Source: Enchytraeus crypticus (lineage: Eukaryota; Annelida; Clitellata; Enchytraeida; Enchytraeidae). From it: a stretch of 64,000 nucleotides of DNA. The notes below the pieces were generated by a model. The model was not told the DNA's origin. It was given only the letters and a program-made list of their open reading frames with translations, and searched no databases. The DNA lies in assembly GCA_905160935.1 (NCBI GenBank), contig CAJHZI010000208.1:1565501-1629500 (forward strand). Direction: 5' to 3'. The translations under genes were made by a program, and so were the position numbers. Shown here in pieces: positions 1 to 13,452 of the stretch (the stretch's first letter is position 1; each line of letters opens with the position of its first letter).

Positions 1-787
1 GTATTGTGATTTAAATATGCTCATGTGAAATATTGTGTTTCTAATGTGCTGTATGTAGAAATTTGCGAGTAACTACATTTAATTTACAATAAGACGACAA
101 ATTATAATTGCATTGTTCAACTATCTGATATACAGTGTCTTATTAATGTGCACTTATTAATGATTAATTAGTTAATTATTGATCACAGGAATATTAAGTA
201 TACCATTTGTTGAATGCCTTGAACTTATACAAAACATTTAAACGGCTTAAACCTACTAAAATGAGTCTGTGTATCGTTAAATAAGTTGATATATCAGAAT
301 CTCGTCGCCTGAAAATACTCAAAAAGTGTCAATTTACTTGACCTAGTAATATCTCAGAATTTCTTTGAAATTTTCCAATTCGTTCTATACTATTTCCATC
401 AGCTGATAACTCGAAACAATCTGGGAGCTAGATATCTGAATAATCGTGCCATCAGTGCAATATGAATCATATTCTTCATTTGTTTCTTCGACTTCGAGAC
501 CAGTTACTGGAATAAAGTCATTTCCTAACATCCTACCACTTCTCCAGTACATGCCTGATTAAATTGCTGATAATTTACAAAATGAAAAAAATATGTTGTT
601 CTTAAACTTTAAGCGGTTTTTCGGTATTCTAAGTTAAACTGCTGTTTTCTTAATCAAAGATGATGTAAGACATAGTGCCGCTTATTGTTTACGACCGAAT
701 GAACTGTGTCGTTAAGTTTCATAGCTTAATACATTTCTAAAACATAGCTTTTCTTTCTCTTTTACCTTTTTCAATTACCCACTTAAT
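1..787. other. No gene seen
   Basis: AT-rich sequence with no sizeable open frame, splice-flanked motif or clear repeat. Confidence 0.6.
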
Positions 788-813
788 TGTTAATATCAGT
801 CTAGCTCTCCCTT

Positions 814-846
<33 letters not shown>

Positions 847-847
847 G

Positions 848-965
848 AGTGCACTGACTACTTGCAGGTACATGGTATATTTCCCCCTTCACTTTTCTCT
901 GTCTTCCGTCTTACTCTTTATGTCTACATGCGAGGGGAACTTTAAATCATCTAGCAATACTCATT
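848..965 (-). mobile_element. LINE 3' UTR fragment joined to (CT)n
   Basis: After a CT tract (790-847) comes agtgcactgactacttgcag, then cttccgtcttactcttt, then taaatcatctagcaatac. This matches the 3' end of the LINE at 49837-50741, same orientation. Confidence 0.72.
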
Positions 966-983
966 CTCTGTCTCTATCTCTGG

Positions 984-987
<4 letters not shown>

Positions 988-1044
<57 letters not shown>

Positions 1045-1058
1045 ACTATATACATATC

Positions 1059-1112
<54 letters not shown>
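988..1112. repeat. (TA)n tract
   Basis: About 120 bp of TA with one tctcacta interruption pair near 1041-1065. Confidence 0.95.
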
Positions 1113-1117
<5 letters not shown>

Positions 1118-1186
1118 CACACACGCGCATATTGTCTCACTGATCTAGCTCTTCCCATCGACATATAACTTTGCTTTTCCTCTCTT

Positions 1187-1322
1187 TTGTTTCTCTCAGT
1201 ATCTCTCTTTGTTTCTCTCAGTATCTCTCTTTGTTTCTCTCAGTATCTCTCTTTGTTTCTCTCAGTATCTCTCTTTGTTTCTCTCAGTATCTCTCTTTGT
1301 TTCTCTCAGTATCTCTACGTAT
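1187..1322. repeat. 22-bp tandem repeat
   Basis: Six copies of about TTTCTCTCAGTATCTCTCTT plus TG. It is open in several frames only because of periodicity. Confidence 0.9.
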
Positions 1323-2034
1323 TTCTCATTTTATTCATCACCGACTGTCATATTCTCGTCTATCAATCGCAAGATATTCTCGTCACTAACGATGTACGGA
1401 TTAGATTTAAAGCTTAGTTCACATACTTATTGTCTTCAAATGAAATCTATTCTATAAGCTTTTACTATCTGTATATACATGTAATTTATTATGGAAAAAT
1501 TTGCAATTAATTGCATATTTCCAAGTTTCATTTAAGATAATAACGATAAATCATATCTACTATCGTCAAATAAGTAATTTAATTTTAAATCATCAAATAC
1601 GAAGAAATCCTTATTTATTCTTTACCTATGGTTGAGCGGCTTGACAATTAACAATTTGTGACTTTCGCCAAAAATGTATTACATCTAATTCAGAAGTGCA
1701 TAAAGACATCATTCTTTTCTGCGTTGTTAATTAAGTAAATTTGTAGAATATTTAAAGTCAATTTTGATACAATATAAATATTTTTAAACCGTCAATATCA
1801 AATTAAAAATCAATCTAGCCATTCTTCAAGCTCTCAATTTTAGGCAAATACTATTCCATTGGAGCTTATAAGAGAACTGCAGAAGACACAGTGCAAGCGG
1901 ACGACAATAGACATCCATTGAACTTCCACTGATTATTCGAGTGTGACTCATTCAAGAACAAAGAATGGTCGTAACTATCAACATCTGATCTAACGGACGT
2001 CGATACGGATTTACTGGACTTAATGAGCAACAAC

Positions 2035-2215
2035 TACTTTCATCCATCTCTACCCTCACTCCCCTTAGAACCTATCTTAATCCATCTCTACCCTCACTCC
2101 CCTTAGTACCTACCTTATCCCTCTCTTCCTCACTCCCCTTAGTACCTATCTTAATCCCTCTCTACCCTCATCCTCCCTAGATTTACCCTAATCCCTCTCT
2201 ACCCTCCCCACTCTC
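2035..2215. repeat. About 40-bp C-rich tandem repeat
   Basis: Four to five copies of a unit around ATCTCTACCCTCACTCCCCT plus TAGTACCTATCTTAATCC, decaying towards the 3' end. Confidence 0.8.
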
Positions 2216-2488
2216 TTAACGATACGTTTATATCAATCGCTTTAAGACTTTCAGGTAAAAAAGACTTTGATCATTTTGTTATAGAAATTTAATTAAATGA
2301 ATGATTTTGTGTGCTCAGTGAACTAGACAAGTTTCCTTATAATAAACGATATTTTCATGATAAACGATCAATTGTCACTTCAATGCTTCATACTTAGACG
2401 CCTTTAAGCAACTCGTGCAGTTTTCAGTGAGTTCACTTGCGTAGGACCAATTGTAACCGTAGAGATATGCAGGGTTTTTAGTTTATCA

Positions 2489-3715
2489 GGCATTCTCTTG
2501 TATCCTACTAATCAAGCATTGTCAAAGAAACTATTGATCAAGCATTCTCAAGTAAACTACTAATCAAGTATTCTCAAATAAACTATTGATCAAGCATTTT
2601 CTAGTAAACTGCTAATCAAGTATTCTGTAGTAAACTACTAATCAAGTATTCTCTAGTAAACAACTAATCAAGTATTCTCTAGTAAACTACTAATCAAGTA
2701 TTCTCTAGTAAACAACTAATCAAGTATTCTCTAGTAAACAACTAATCAAGTATTCTCTAGTAAACTACTAATCAAGTATTCTCTAGTAAACAACTAATCA
2801 AATATTCTCAAGTAAACAACTAATCAAATATTCTCAAGTAAACTACTAGTCAAGTATTCTCAAGTAAACTACTAATCAAGTATTCTCTAGTAAACAACTA
2901 ATCAAGTATTCTCTAGTAAACAACTAATCAAGTATTCTCTAGTAGTAAACTACTAATCAAGTATTCTCTAGTAAACAACTAATCAAGTATTCTCTAGTAA
3001 ACTACTAATCAAGTATTCTCTAGTAAACAACTAATCAAGTATTCTCTAGTAAACAACTAATCAAATATTCTCAAGTAAACTACTAGTCAAGTATTCTCAA
3101 GTAAACTACTAATCAAGTATTCTCTAGTAAACAACTAATCAAGTATTTTCTAGTAAACTACTAATCAAGTACTCTCTAGTAAACTACTAATCAAGTATTC
3201 TCTAGTAAACTACTAATCAAGTATTTTCTAGTAAACTACTAATCAAGTATTCTCTAGTAAACTACTAATCAAGTATTCTCTAGTAAACAACTAATCAAGT
3301 ATTCTCTAGTAAACAACTAATCAAGTATTCTCTAGTAAACTACTAATCAAGTATTCTCTAGTAAACAACTAATCAAATATTCTCAAGTAAACTACTAGTC
3401 AAGTATTCTCAAGTAAACTACTAATCAAGTATTCTCTAGTAAACAACTAATCAAGTATTTTAGTAAACTACTAATCAAGTACTCTCTAGTAAACTACTAA
3501 TCAAGTATTCTCTAGTAAACTACTAATCAAGTATTTTCTAGTAAACTACTAATCAAGTATTCTCTAGTAAACTACTAATCAAGTATTCTCTAGTAAACAA
3601 CTAATCAAGTATTCTCTAGTAAACAACTAATCAAGTATTCTCTAGTAGACTATTAAAAGGTATTCTCTAGAAAAATAAACGTAAAGTATTTTCTAGTAAA
3701 CTACTAATCAAATTA
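2489..3715. repeat. 26-bp satellite array, about 47 units
   Basis: The unit is about AATCAAGTATTCTCTAGTAA plus ACAACT, with AAACTACT and TCAAGTAAACTACTAGTC variants. A block beginning near 3061 is repeated about 311 bp later (near 3372) in the same variant order, with a 3-bp deletion, so the array has higher-order structure. Confidence 0.92.
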
Positions 3716-3796
3716 ATCATTCCGGTAGTGACAATAATTTATGGGCACTCGTTCAGGCCGAGGAATCATTATAATAATTGCAGCAATCAATCAATC

Positions 3797-4054
3797 CTAA
3801 TCGACAGTTTCATGGGAATCGGACATTTCACTGAACGCCACTCCACCGGTTGGAGAGAAAGTGATTTTTATTTCTCCACTGACTATTGCTATTTCTTTTA
3901 GTTGGCCGACCAATGGTGTCAGGCCTCTAGGGCATTCGTTCCAACTCTTCATCATAAGTAAAGCTGCCAAGTAGCAAAAGCAATCTCCGTTGCAGAGCTT
4001 CAACTCTTTCTCGCTTAGTTGCCTAATTTCAGTGGTAGCAATGAGGCACTGCAT
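3797..4054 (-). other. Unassigned minus-strand open frame, 85 codons
   Basis: It is open and of mixed composition, starting MQCLIATTEIRQLSEKELKL and ending EMSDSHETVD. It has no homology I recognise and no clear splice or promoter context. The plus strand is also open in part of the interval. It is listed because it is one of the few non-repetitive open frames in the first 10 kb. Confidence 0.15.
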
Positions 4055-4059
4055 GTATT

Positions 4060-4784
4060 ATTGATAGCCGCATTATTAGTAATGTTATCAATTATTAAAT
4101 GAGAAAATTTAGCGTTCGTGTCTTTAACAAATGATAATATCATGCAGACTTGGACTAGTATAAACAGAATTGACATTTGAACCGACAAATAGAATTCATA
4201 ACGGATTTATAGTAGCATTGGAAGCGTTGATAGCATTGACGGCATTGGAAGGTTTACTGATTGTATCATTATTAGCAAAAAAAGTGGTGGCTTAAGCATT
4301 TATGGTAGCCTATCGAGTGGCATCAATTGTAGCATATAGTATGGTATTGATAGTAATACTGGTAAGAAGATATTGAGAGAACCCGCATGTAGTTATAAAC
4401 TGAAAGTCGAATTAACTGACCTGAGTAGGTCCTTATGTGCACGGTAAAAGTACTGTAGAAAAAAGAGAGAAAAGCGGCTTAAGGTTTGAATGACATGCAA
4501 AGGAATCAATCAATAAAATCAAGGAGAATTTAGCTTTGCATAGTTAAAGGCAATTTATAGTGCACTGCAAATTTGAGATTTAGATTAACAGTGGAATAAT
4601 TTAGTTAATTAATGCAATCAACAGGCATGCAGAGAGCAGGGGAGATTTTATTCTAGTCAGAATGAAGTATTGAAAAACATAAAAACGAAGTTTATCAATT
4701 CGAAAAATAAGAACAACAATTTGGATTAAAAAAGCAGCAAAACAGATCGAAAGAATATAGTTTACTACAGCATGGCTGAGAACA

Positions 4785-4822
<38 letters not shown>

Positions 4823-5640
4823 AAAGAAAAAGAGAGAGATGAAAAGAGAAACTGAGAGAAATTGACATGTTAGCTCTGCGAACAAAATCGACGTTTTAAG
4901 TCTATAGCCTGAGGCTATAGTGCCCGCTAGGCCACACTCGACCATCCGGGATTTAGCCCTGACTGTTCGCCTTATTAATTAATTACGATCTTGCCCTGAG
5001 GTCTTCGGTTCGAAACCCAGTCGAATCATTCTCCGCTTGCAGCCGTGGCGATATGCTATAACGGAAGTCCAGCAATTCGTCTAGCGGGACTCAGAAGCTT
5101 TCGCCCGGTACTAATGCTTGAGATTTATTTGACCAGGAAGTGTGGACATCGCGCCACTCAACTGAACATTGCCCCCCCCCCCTAGAGCCATCTAACGGTT
5201 AAAAGTAATACGAAACAGTTTTTTGTTAATGATTTCCCGGTGTGTGACAAGTCATTGCACAATAACATAACTCTATTTCAGTAAATTTATGACTCCGTTC
5301 ATAGTGTACTCACAAATGAGCGAGAGGAGTTTTGAGAGATTCGTTACCTAAGAACCTGTGTTCTATATGCAGAGACGACTAGATGAATGAACATAATAGA
5401 GACACTGCGATAGAGCTTTAGATGTATCCACATGATAACATTGGCCGATAATATGGAAGGATCGATTCTTTGTTTTTTATATTCAATGCATATGTGGCAT
5501 TCGTTGTTAATTCAGGCATAACATGCCTTGGATATTTAGAGAACTGTTCCAGTCGATGTGTTGAAGGGATATCAGTGAACATTATTTCTCGATTTAAAAC
5601 GCTTTCGTATTAATATAAAGTTAAACGCTTAACGAGATCG
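4060..5640. other. No gene seen; GA tract and tRNA-like pieces
   Basis: A (GA)n tract lies at 4790-4820. Around 4900-5010 are tRNA-like words on both strands (reverse tggtcgagtgtggcctagcg; forward cggttcgaaaccc), probably old SINE pieces. A run of 12 C lies at 5172-5182. Confidence 0.45.
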
Positions 5641-5849
5641 GCACAGCCAGTGTCCTCTGCAATCTTTACAATCACGAGTAGTTTTTGGTTAAATTGCTTG
5701 ACCGAATCGGCAACAGAAGTGTTTTAACTGTGAAGCAGTAGGTGGTGACCCTCAGAGCTCCATCCGTGCTTTGACATGTTTTAGGTACAGGAAACCAATC
5801 ATCATCGTCTTCCCTTGAATCCGAGCTTAACTTGGGCCTGGTTTTAAAA

Positions 5850-6000
5850 ATATTGTAACAATTTTGGAACTCAATCGTTCATCAACCGATGGTCCATTCT
5901 GACTTTGGTTTAGTATCTTAGCACTTTGTCGCCTTTTATGACTCGTGCACTCAACGGTTGTTTACTCTTCAGAAACCCGGACACAACATGCTTTACAAAC
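5850..6000 (+). repeat. Dispersed repeat family B, copy 1
   Basis: It holds caaccgatggtccattctga, then ttagcactttgtcgcctttt, then actcaacggttgtttactc, then cggacacaacatg. It matches 30335-30500 and 62145-62300 over about 150 bp. Confidence 0.65.
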
Positions 6001-6765
6001 AGAAAATTTACAGTAATAGTAATAAAGATAGCGGTTTAACTTCCGTTTCTTCATACAAGAATGATGTCATGGACATAGTTAGACTAGGCTTTAGTATTTC
6101 AAAATGATACCGTCAAATAATCTGGTAAACAATTTTTACATCATCAAGGTATCCAAGCAAACAGAACAAAGAGCAGAGTTTATGAAGGAGTCTAATATAC
6201 ATTTTCATACAGATTCTGCATATGTATTCTATATAACAATGAGAATGCAATCTATCAGTCCATTAATTTACTACAATTATCAAGAAATCTAGCTAATATT
6301 TTATAAATTAAAACAAGAAAAAGTGTTGAATACACATTTGTTGGATACTAGGAAATTATTGAAAATATGCTAGAAACATAATTAATTAAACTGCAGAACC
6401 TATCTGTAATTTAATACATTGTCTCTAACACGTGTTTTAAAACTTTAAAATATTAAATCCCGTTATAAAATTTTGATTTTTTTTCCATCTATCATGAAAA
6501 CCGTTTAATCCGATTTAATGAATTTTATTTAGCGTACAAAGGCACAACTATACTTAAAACAAAAATGTAAAATTTATATCTCGCCGTCACTTAAGCTCGT
6601 CAATTTTTGTTCCACACGAAATTTTATAAATCTATAGGCCTAGGATCGGTTACTGTATTTAGTTTGCATTATCTGTGAATGATTGTTACACAATTTAACG
6701 CTTGACTTGTTTTTGCTTTGTTCACTTTAACCGTTCCCTCACGACCATTCAGAGTCCTCAACTGT

Positions 6766-6796
6766 CTCTTTCTCTCTTTTTCTCTCTCTCTCTCTG

Positions 6797-6847
<51 letters not shown>
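6766..6847. repeat. (CT)n tract
   Basis: About 80 bp of CT repeats; the flank gaagctttcggcac is not clearly a LINE end. Confidence 0.9.
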
Positions 6848-6850
<3 letters not shown>

Positions 6851-6957
6851 GCTTTCGGCACTATGGTTACTGCAACAGCAGCCTCTGAATTTTTCTACCA
6901 AATCAACTTCTAGCATTATTTAAAAGCAGTGATGGAATTGCCCCAATTCAAGATTTG

Positions 6958-7080
6958 ACTCGAGCGAGATGCGGTAAGATATCCGGCCGTGAATCAGTAT
7001 GAGTGAGTTCAAATCCTGGACTCGTCGGTCACTGATATTACTTTCTAAAGATGAAACTGACTTTAACACTGGCTTTTTAT
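6958..7080 (+). mobile_element. tRNA-headed SINE copy
   Basis: It holds the B-box-like gttcaaatcc near 7008 and the tail gatgaaactgactttaacac. It is diverged from the copy at 22.1 kb. Confidence 0.75.
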
Positions 7081-7654
7081 GTCTCTTATTTGCCCCCTCC
7101 TAGTAAATAGGATTCTTCCTCGCTCCCAGTGATTTGAATAAACTAATAAAAATCATAACAACAAACGGGCTGTTATTTCAATTTTCGAAGGAAAAAGTGA
7201 AATAACTAAGAAAATGTTACATACCGGCGGAATATTTCCGTGTTTTTTTTAAAGAACTTCAGTGCTATTTAAAAAAATGAAAGCAAATTTTGCTTCCTTT
7301 TCTCAGTAAGGACTTTCACCCCTAGTAAATATTTTTTAAAAGGGGCTACGCTGTGCATGTTGTGTCCGAACCAATTTAGAATTGACCCAACGTAAATCAA
7401 ATACGCCATAGGAGGCGAATAAAAAGCTGAGGAAAGCATTAAGAAATCTCAGCATTCATAGTTTATTACTTTAAACTTTATATTAGTCTCAATTTCACAG
7501 TTACCTCCTATAGTTCTATTAAAGAATTGCTTTTCTATTTAAAGCAGCTTCTTGGTCGATGGATGTTCCTTATTGAGTGAGAAAGCAGTGTAATCTTAGG
7601 AATGTATACTTTGGACCTGCCGTTCGAGAGTAGCAAATGTTATTGTGGTCTGTG

Positions 7655-7812
7655 TTAATGTTGTTACTGATTAATAGATTAATTATTTAAGTGGTTACTG
7701 ATAAATTTTTTCAGTTGTCACTGATTAATTATTTCCGTGATTATTGATTAATTATTTAAGTGGTTACTGATTACTTATTTCAGTTACTGATTAATTATTT
7801 CAGTGGTTAATT
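7655..7812. repeat. Imperfect tandem repeat (ATTAATTATTTCAGTGGTTA)
   Basis: Four to five diverged copies of a 25-35-bp unit containing attaattatttcagtggtta. Confidence 0.6.
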
Positions 7813-8037
7813 TCACTTAAAATAGAATATTGTGTTAAACTATCAACTAACCAACAGCAACTAACCAACAGTTATTCTATGCTTAAATTGTTTCATATTT
7901 ACGCTGCATCTGACGATGACGTTAAACACACTAAAGTGACGGCAACTGCTTTCACTGCCTGCTGCTGCTGCGTCAACATAAAAACATCATACAGTACAAA
8001 GAAAGTGAGTTCCATTTTATCACTCTCATAGTTTCCA

Positions 8038-8068
<31 letters not shown>

Positions 8069-8205
8069 TTCTTTCCCTCTATCTCTCTTTCTCTCTCTCT
8101 CTCGGTCTCTCTCTCGCTCTTGCCCTTCATTCACTCCCTCTCTCTTTGCCTCTCGCTCTTGCTATCTATCTTCTCTCTCTCTCTTTCTCTTCTTTCTTGT
8201 CGTTG
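8038..8205. repeat. CT-rich tract
   Basis: Interrupted (CT)n and (CTCTCTTT) blocks. No clear LINE end follows. Confidence 0.85.
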
Positions 8206-8497
8206 TTCTGCCAGTTCGCGGCATTTTCTTTTTAAATTACACGTTAGTTTTTAACTTGTTAAAATGCAATTTTTCTTTGCTATGTTTAACTTTAGAATAA
8301 GATTCGCATCACCATGATATATTCCAGTGCATGTTCAGAAAATCTAAAGAATTTTTAAAGATTTAAAGATCTTTTCAGCACTAGCTAGTTTCTTATATGC
8401 CTTTAATTGACTCGGTAACAAGCAAGGAAAAGTAGGACATGTTGTAATGAGTTAAATTTACACATTTCAAGTTCTTCTGTAAGTAAAAGGCTGGTAA

Positions 8498-8627
8498 AAC
8501 TAATGTTAACGTCAGTTTCCTCATTCGAAAGCTATGTCAGTGACGGGCGAGCCCAGGACTGAACCCCGCACATATTGATCCGCGATCGAATACCTTACCG
8601 ACATCGCCACTGGCTCTAGCCAGTCCC
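8498..8627 (-). mobile_element. tRNA-headed SINE copy
   Basis: In reverse it carries the tail (gttaacgtcagtttcctc), then gtcagtgacgggcgagccc, and then the tRNA-like head ending atcgccactggctc. Confidence 0.82.
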
Positions 8628-9304
8628 AGAGTATGTCTTACTATTATGCTCCTGCTACTTAGCGGCTTTCCCTTTTATAAACTAGTCTCCGATGTTTCCT
8701 ATTTTTAAGTTCAATTGACCAAAGGCGGGATTTCTGATAAGCATTGATGCGATTCTGCAGACATGTTTTGAGAGTATATGGTCGACAAGAAAACTTCACG
8801 CCTGATTAGATTTGATGGAATTGCTTGCGCCCCTGTTATTATTAGCCACACAACTGGAATATGGTATCGACTAATTGGGTTTCTATACAACTATATTGAT
8901 CACTGTCCGCCATGGTATAAGTTAACTAATAATAAGAAAGTAATAATAATAAATAGTAATACAATAAAGGTGATAATAAACTACCGTTTATCTAAAACAT
9001 CTTAGATATTTCAAAACGTTGCTATTGGATTGTTGCATTTGTTTAGAATTTTACCCGTATTTTTAACATTTTGTAATTCTATCGTGTAAATATTTTCTAA
9101 AAATTCTTCATCTTCATTAAAAATGTTAGATTGTAAAGTGCGTTTAATTTATTAGTGGTGAACGTAAAAGCGCATTTAGGCACTGATAAATAATGTTAAC
9201 AAAGAGAGAGCCATACCCAAAACCAAAACATATTCCTATATCCAAACAAACATCTTGTGTATAAGAAACTAAAAAAACTCAACAATTTATCAGGGAAAAT
9301 GTGT

Positions 9305-9520
9305 AGCATGTGCTTTTGTCATGTGCTTAACCAAAATAAAATAACAAATAAAGGCAGGCTTAAATAAGGGGAAAGGCTAGAAATGAGAGAACATAGAACA
9401 TAACCTTGGACAATTTTGTCATGTGCATAGCCAAAAGAAAATAACAAACAAAAACAGGTAAATAAGAGTGAAGGCTGGAAATGAGAGAACATAGAACATA
9501 GGCTTGGATAAATGTTCTTC
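9305..9520. repeat. About 110-bp tandem duplication
   Basis: 9314-9420 and 9421-9520 share tgtcatgtgc, aaataacaaa and gaaatgagagaacatagaac. The copies differ by small changes. Confidence 0.8.
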
Positions 9521-9924
9521 GTATAGGCACCCTCCAGTCTCATATCGTATCCCTGCTATCGAGCGCTTCACGCATGGATTACAGCGGCAATCAGATGATG
9601 GGTTACCACGCAAGCGAGGTGGCTGAAAGGTAAACAACACCACTGATACTTGATGCGTGGTAGCACTGTTCCACAGACCTTCAACCAAAGTCAATTGTTC
9701 TCAATGATTACGGTCAATCCATAAAGAAAGTTTAGGCAACACTCAATAAATCAATCAATAAATCGATAAACTTTCGATAACAGTCGGCCATTAGCACTTT
9801 CTCGTTGATTTGGAAAGTTGCTATTTGAAGACATTGTGCTCGTTGTTGTTTTGTAATTATAAATAAGTAAGTATCGCCTATATAAAATGCCTGTATATAT
9901 CTATAGGTCCTATGTATACAATTC

Positions 9925-9925
<1 letters not shown>

Positions 9926-9968
<43 letters not shown>

Positions 9969-10007
9969 TGTATATATAGCCTATATATAGCCTATATATA
10001 ATGTAAA

Positions 10008-10060
<53 letters not shown>

Positions 10061-10171
10061 TGTATATATAGCATGTATACTGAATATACACGTGTATTGT
10101 GTATATACATGTATAGATATACATTATATTTTTATATTAGTCATTTATATTTTTGTTTTATTTATATATAT

Positions 10172-10220
<49 letters not shown>
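9926..10220. repeat. (TA)n tracts before the first DUF704x-like exon
   Basis: Three TA runs separated by gcctatata and tgtatacat segments. The acceptor at 10247 lies about 25 bp after the last run. Confidence 0.92.
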
Positions 10221-10222
<2 letters not shown>

Positions 10223-10247
10223 GTTTTGCACGTTTGGATATATACAG

Positions 10248-10369
10248 ATATTCAACTATACAACATTGTAACGTACTTTTGATTGAAGGTTATTGCACAA
10301 GACCGGCCAGTCTGAAGGCAGTCTGCGCTCAGATACGCGTGGAGACGCCTCTCTACACACTTGTCAGAG
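10248..10369 (+). CDS. DUF704x-like gene, first exon seen
   Basis: The acceptor is tatacag at 10241-10247 and the donor gtttgt begins at 10370. The frame reads YSTIQHCNVLLIEGYC, then SLKAVCAQIRVETPLYTLVR. It ends with one base (G), which with AA of the next exon makes Glu. The NVL...EGYC...VCAQI pattern resembles the end of the N-terminal domain of this family. It lies directly behind a (TA)n tract, which serves as the upstream part of the acceptor region. The preceding exon must end in phase 2; none was found in 1-10240. Confidence 0.65.
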
Positions 10370-13368
10370 GTTTGTTACTTATTATTTATTTCAAGCCGCT
10401 AAAATCTACAAAATAGCACAAAATACGTGAGAGGTATTTGATTATTGACGAAGAAGCGTCACACATAATGCATACAATCAAAAAGAATGCTAAATACTCG
10501 CAAACATTGATAATAAATAAACTTCAACAGTAAACAGGATGTACGATATAATTATTTTGAAACGACTGTTTTTATAGTTTTGAAAAGACCGGTGACATTT
10601 ATACTTTAGTATTAAATATGAACAAAACTGTTTCAGACTATCAGAATAGATAATGCAATATCTATAAAAAAATCACCATTTCAGCAATTATTTTTCATTT
10701 GAACCGAAATCAAACCAGTTTCATAAACTTATATGGAATTGATTGCTAAAGTGAAAGTTTGGTAATACCATCATGCGGTATTTAATTACCTTTTCTTTTG
10801 CGTGGACTTTGCATCGTCTCAGTTAGGGAAATGAGATTTTGTAACAACATTACTTCACGAGAGGAACTGACTAATTTCATTTCAGTATAGACTATTAGAC
10901 GTCTCGTCGTTTTTGGTAGTTCTAGAACACAGTAGGCGCAATAATGTTATATCTATGTCATATTAATTATTTGTTGAAGTGAAAAGTTTGCGAAAGCTAG
11001 AATATCAGCAGCATCTGTCTGATCACAAGAACAAGTGGCTGTACAATACAAGCAGCTGCTGTAGCTGAAGAATCTCTTAGTTGTTTATTACAACAGCTGC
11101 TGTAGCTGAAGAATCTCATAGCTGTTTATTAAATGCAGCTGTTATAGCTGAAGAATCTCATAGCTGATATTGCAAGGAGCTGCAGCAGCTGAAGAATCTA
11201 ATGTTGTGGTAGTTGGAAGCTGCTGTATCATACGCAGCTGATGATTAGAGAACAGTAGATGCTGCTGCTGAAGCAGCTGACTCGACAAATTTGAGCGTAA
11301 ATTGGCTGTTGGAGCGACTGAGCGATGAGCGAGTAATAGACAGAAATTTATTTTCATGGCTCGGCCCTCAACGCGCTGATTGTAATCACTGGTTTCACCG
11401 CCACCCCCCCCCCCCACCCCGAGACCCACAGGCTATACCTTCCGCGATGAGTTTCTAAAAAATAGAGCAGGGGAGGAATTCTGTCAAGTATGAAGTAGTA
11501 AATAATCCATAGCAAAATACTTTTTCTATCAAGTGTGAGAAAAATGTCGTGGAAAAAATAAAAATGTTGTTTTTAATCGTTTGATGTTAAGATAAACACT
11601 CTTTGAACTCGTTCATCTCTTAAAACCATATCATAACTCAAAGACATCCTATCCCCTTTGATTGGCTGCTCAATATCAAGAGCTGCATGAGTATATCATA
11701 ATCATCATAATCATAATCATCATAATCATAATCATCACCATTATCATCATCATCATCATCCTCGTAAAAAAAGTAAAGCTAAGGTTAACGTCAGTTTCCT
11801 CACTCGAAAGCCATGTCAGTGACGGGCGAGCCCAGGATTTTATCCCACACCTACTGATCCGCGGTAGAGTATCTTACCGACTTCGCCATTGGCTGGAGCC
11901 AATGGCGAAGTCGGTAAAATACTCGACCGGGTTTACTGATGATTATGATGACGATGATGATGATCATCATCATCATAATCATCATCATCATCACAATCGT
12001 CATCGTCATTATCATCATCACCATCAGCATTTGGCAGTAGAGGTCTATAAAAAATGTGTTTTTGAAAATTGGAAATTAAATCTCCAAATCAATAATTGCC
12101 TGATGTATTGTCTCAAACGATTGCAAAAATTAAAAACTTAGTAAAATTGTCTCTAGAGGCAATCGTGAAGTTAAAAAAGTGCGAATGCGAGTTTCTTTAT
12201 TAAGTCTGGAGTAGAAACTGTGTAAAAGCTCGACGGTTATCCGGGTACGAGTTGTACAAGAGTCTGTGATACGAGAATAAACGAGCCAAGCTGTATAGAG
12301 GTTTGCACCTAATGACAACAAATGGCTCTGAAAATCTCTTCATTCCTCCGGTACAGCGTCGCAGAGTTAAAAATCGCAACACGCTCGACGATCTTACAGT
12401 TAGGCCTGCTGCAGTTAGGCCTGCTACAGTTAAGCCTGTTACGGTTAGGCCAGGGAACAATTAGGCATGCTACATTTAAGTCTCCTACAGAGAGGCCTGC
12501 TATAGTTAGGACGCTACATTTAGGGTTATTACTGCTACAGCTAGGCCTATATCCTACCAGTTAGGACTTCTAAGGATATGCCTGCCAAAGTTAGGACTAT
12601 TACAGTTAGGCCTATTACTGTAGTTAGCTGCGAATAGGTCTGTCACAAACCTAATATCGATGTTGAAACTTATTTACTGATCTCATCTAAACTCATCAAT
12701 ATCCTGGAAATTTACTGACTTATTACTTCACGATTTCATTATTAATTAGTGTTTGAGATTTATGGTTTTCTTTACAATTTATTTGACAATACGTATATTA
12801 TAATCACGGTTGCTGTACTAAAGTGATTCAGATATACTAATTCTTAACAAATCAATCATCTAACTTAGTCCACATATCATGCGGTCCCGCTATCGATGAA
12901 ATAAAAAAAGACTATTGGACAGCATAGACGTTTATTGCGGCCAAGGTTTAATACCTCGGATGGGTTACGCCATTTCATTCATACTTTAATTTTTAGTAGA
13001 ACCTTTGCTTATAGCGTAGGTTTTTGCTAGGTAATCATAGACTTTTGCTTTTAGAACTGTATTTTCGTGTTGTAGAACCATCTCAACCAGTTCACTGTCC
13101 ATTCCACGAAGCCTACTACTTCCGGTACAACGATCTTGTTCACGGTTCTTGCGAGAGCGCCACGTCGTACGCCAAACCTTGCTCATCTCTCACCAGATAT
13201 CAGCTGCGCTTTAATCACTGCGCCAGCTCAGCTCTGTACAATGGTCGTGGTGAGTGCTGTCATCTGGTGAATACTACATTTATAACTATCCCTAAACGAT
13301 ACATTTATGGTCAGCAAATTATTCATTTTTTAATCTCTATCTCTCTCTCAGTCTCTCTCTCTCTCCCA

Positions 13369-13452
<84 letters not shown>

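Noticed and set aside
872-1457. Open frames over the TA and CT repeats
   Set aside because: They exist only because the repeat unit keeps frames free of stops; there is no coding pattern.
2489-3715. CRISPR-like array
   Set aside because: Head-to-tail 26-bp units without unique spacers, in an animal genome; it is a satellite.
9910-10282. Open frames of Ile-Tyr repeats on both strands
   Set aside because: Pure (TA)n translation. Only the part from 10248 on the plus strand has exon features.
11662-12141. 159-codon frame with poly-Ile, poly-Asp and poly-His
   Set aside because: It runs through ATC/GAT repeats and a SINE; not a gene.
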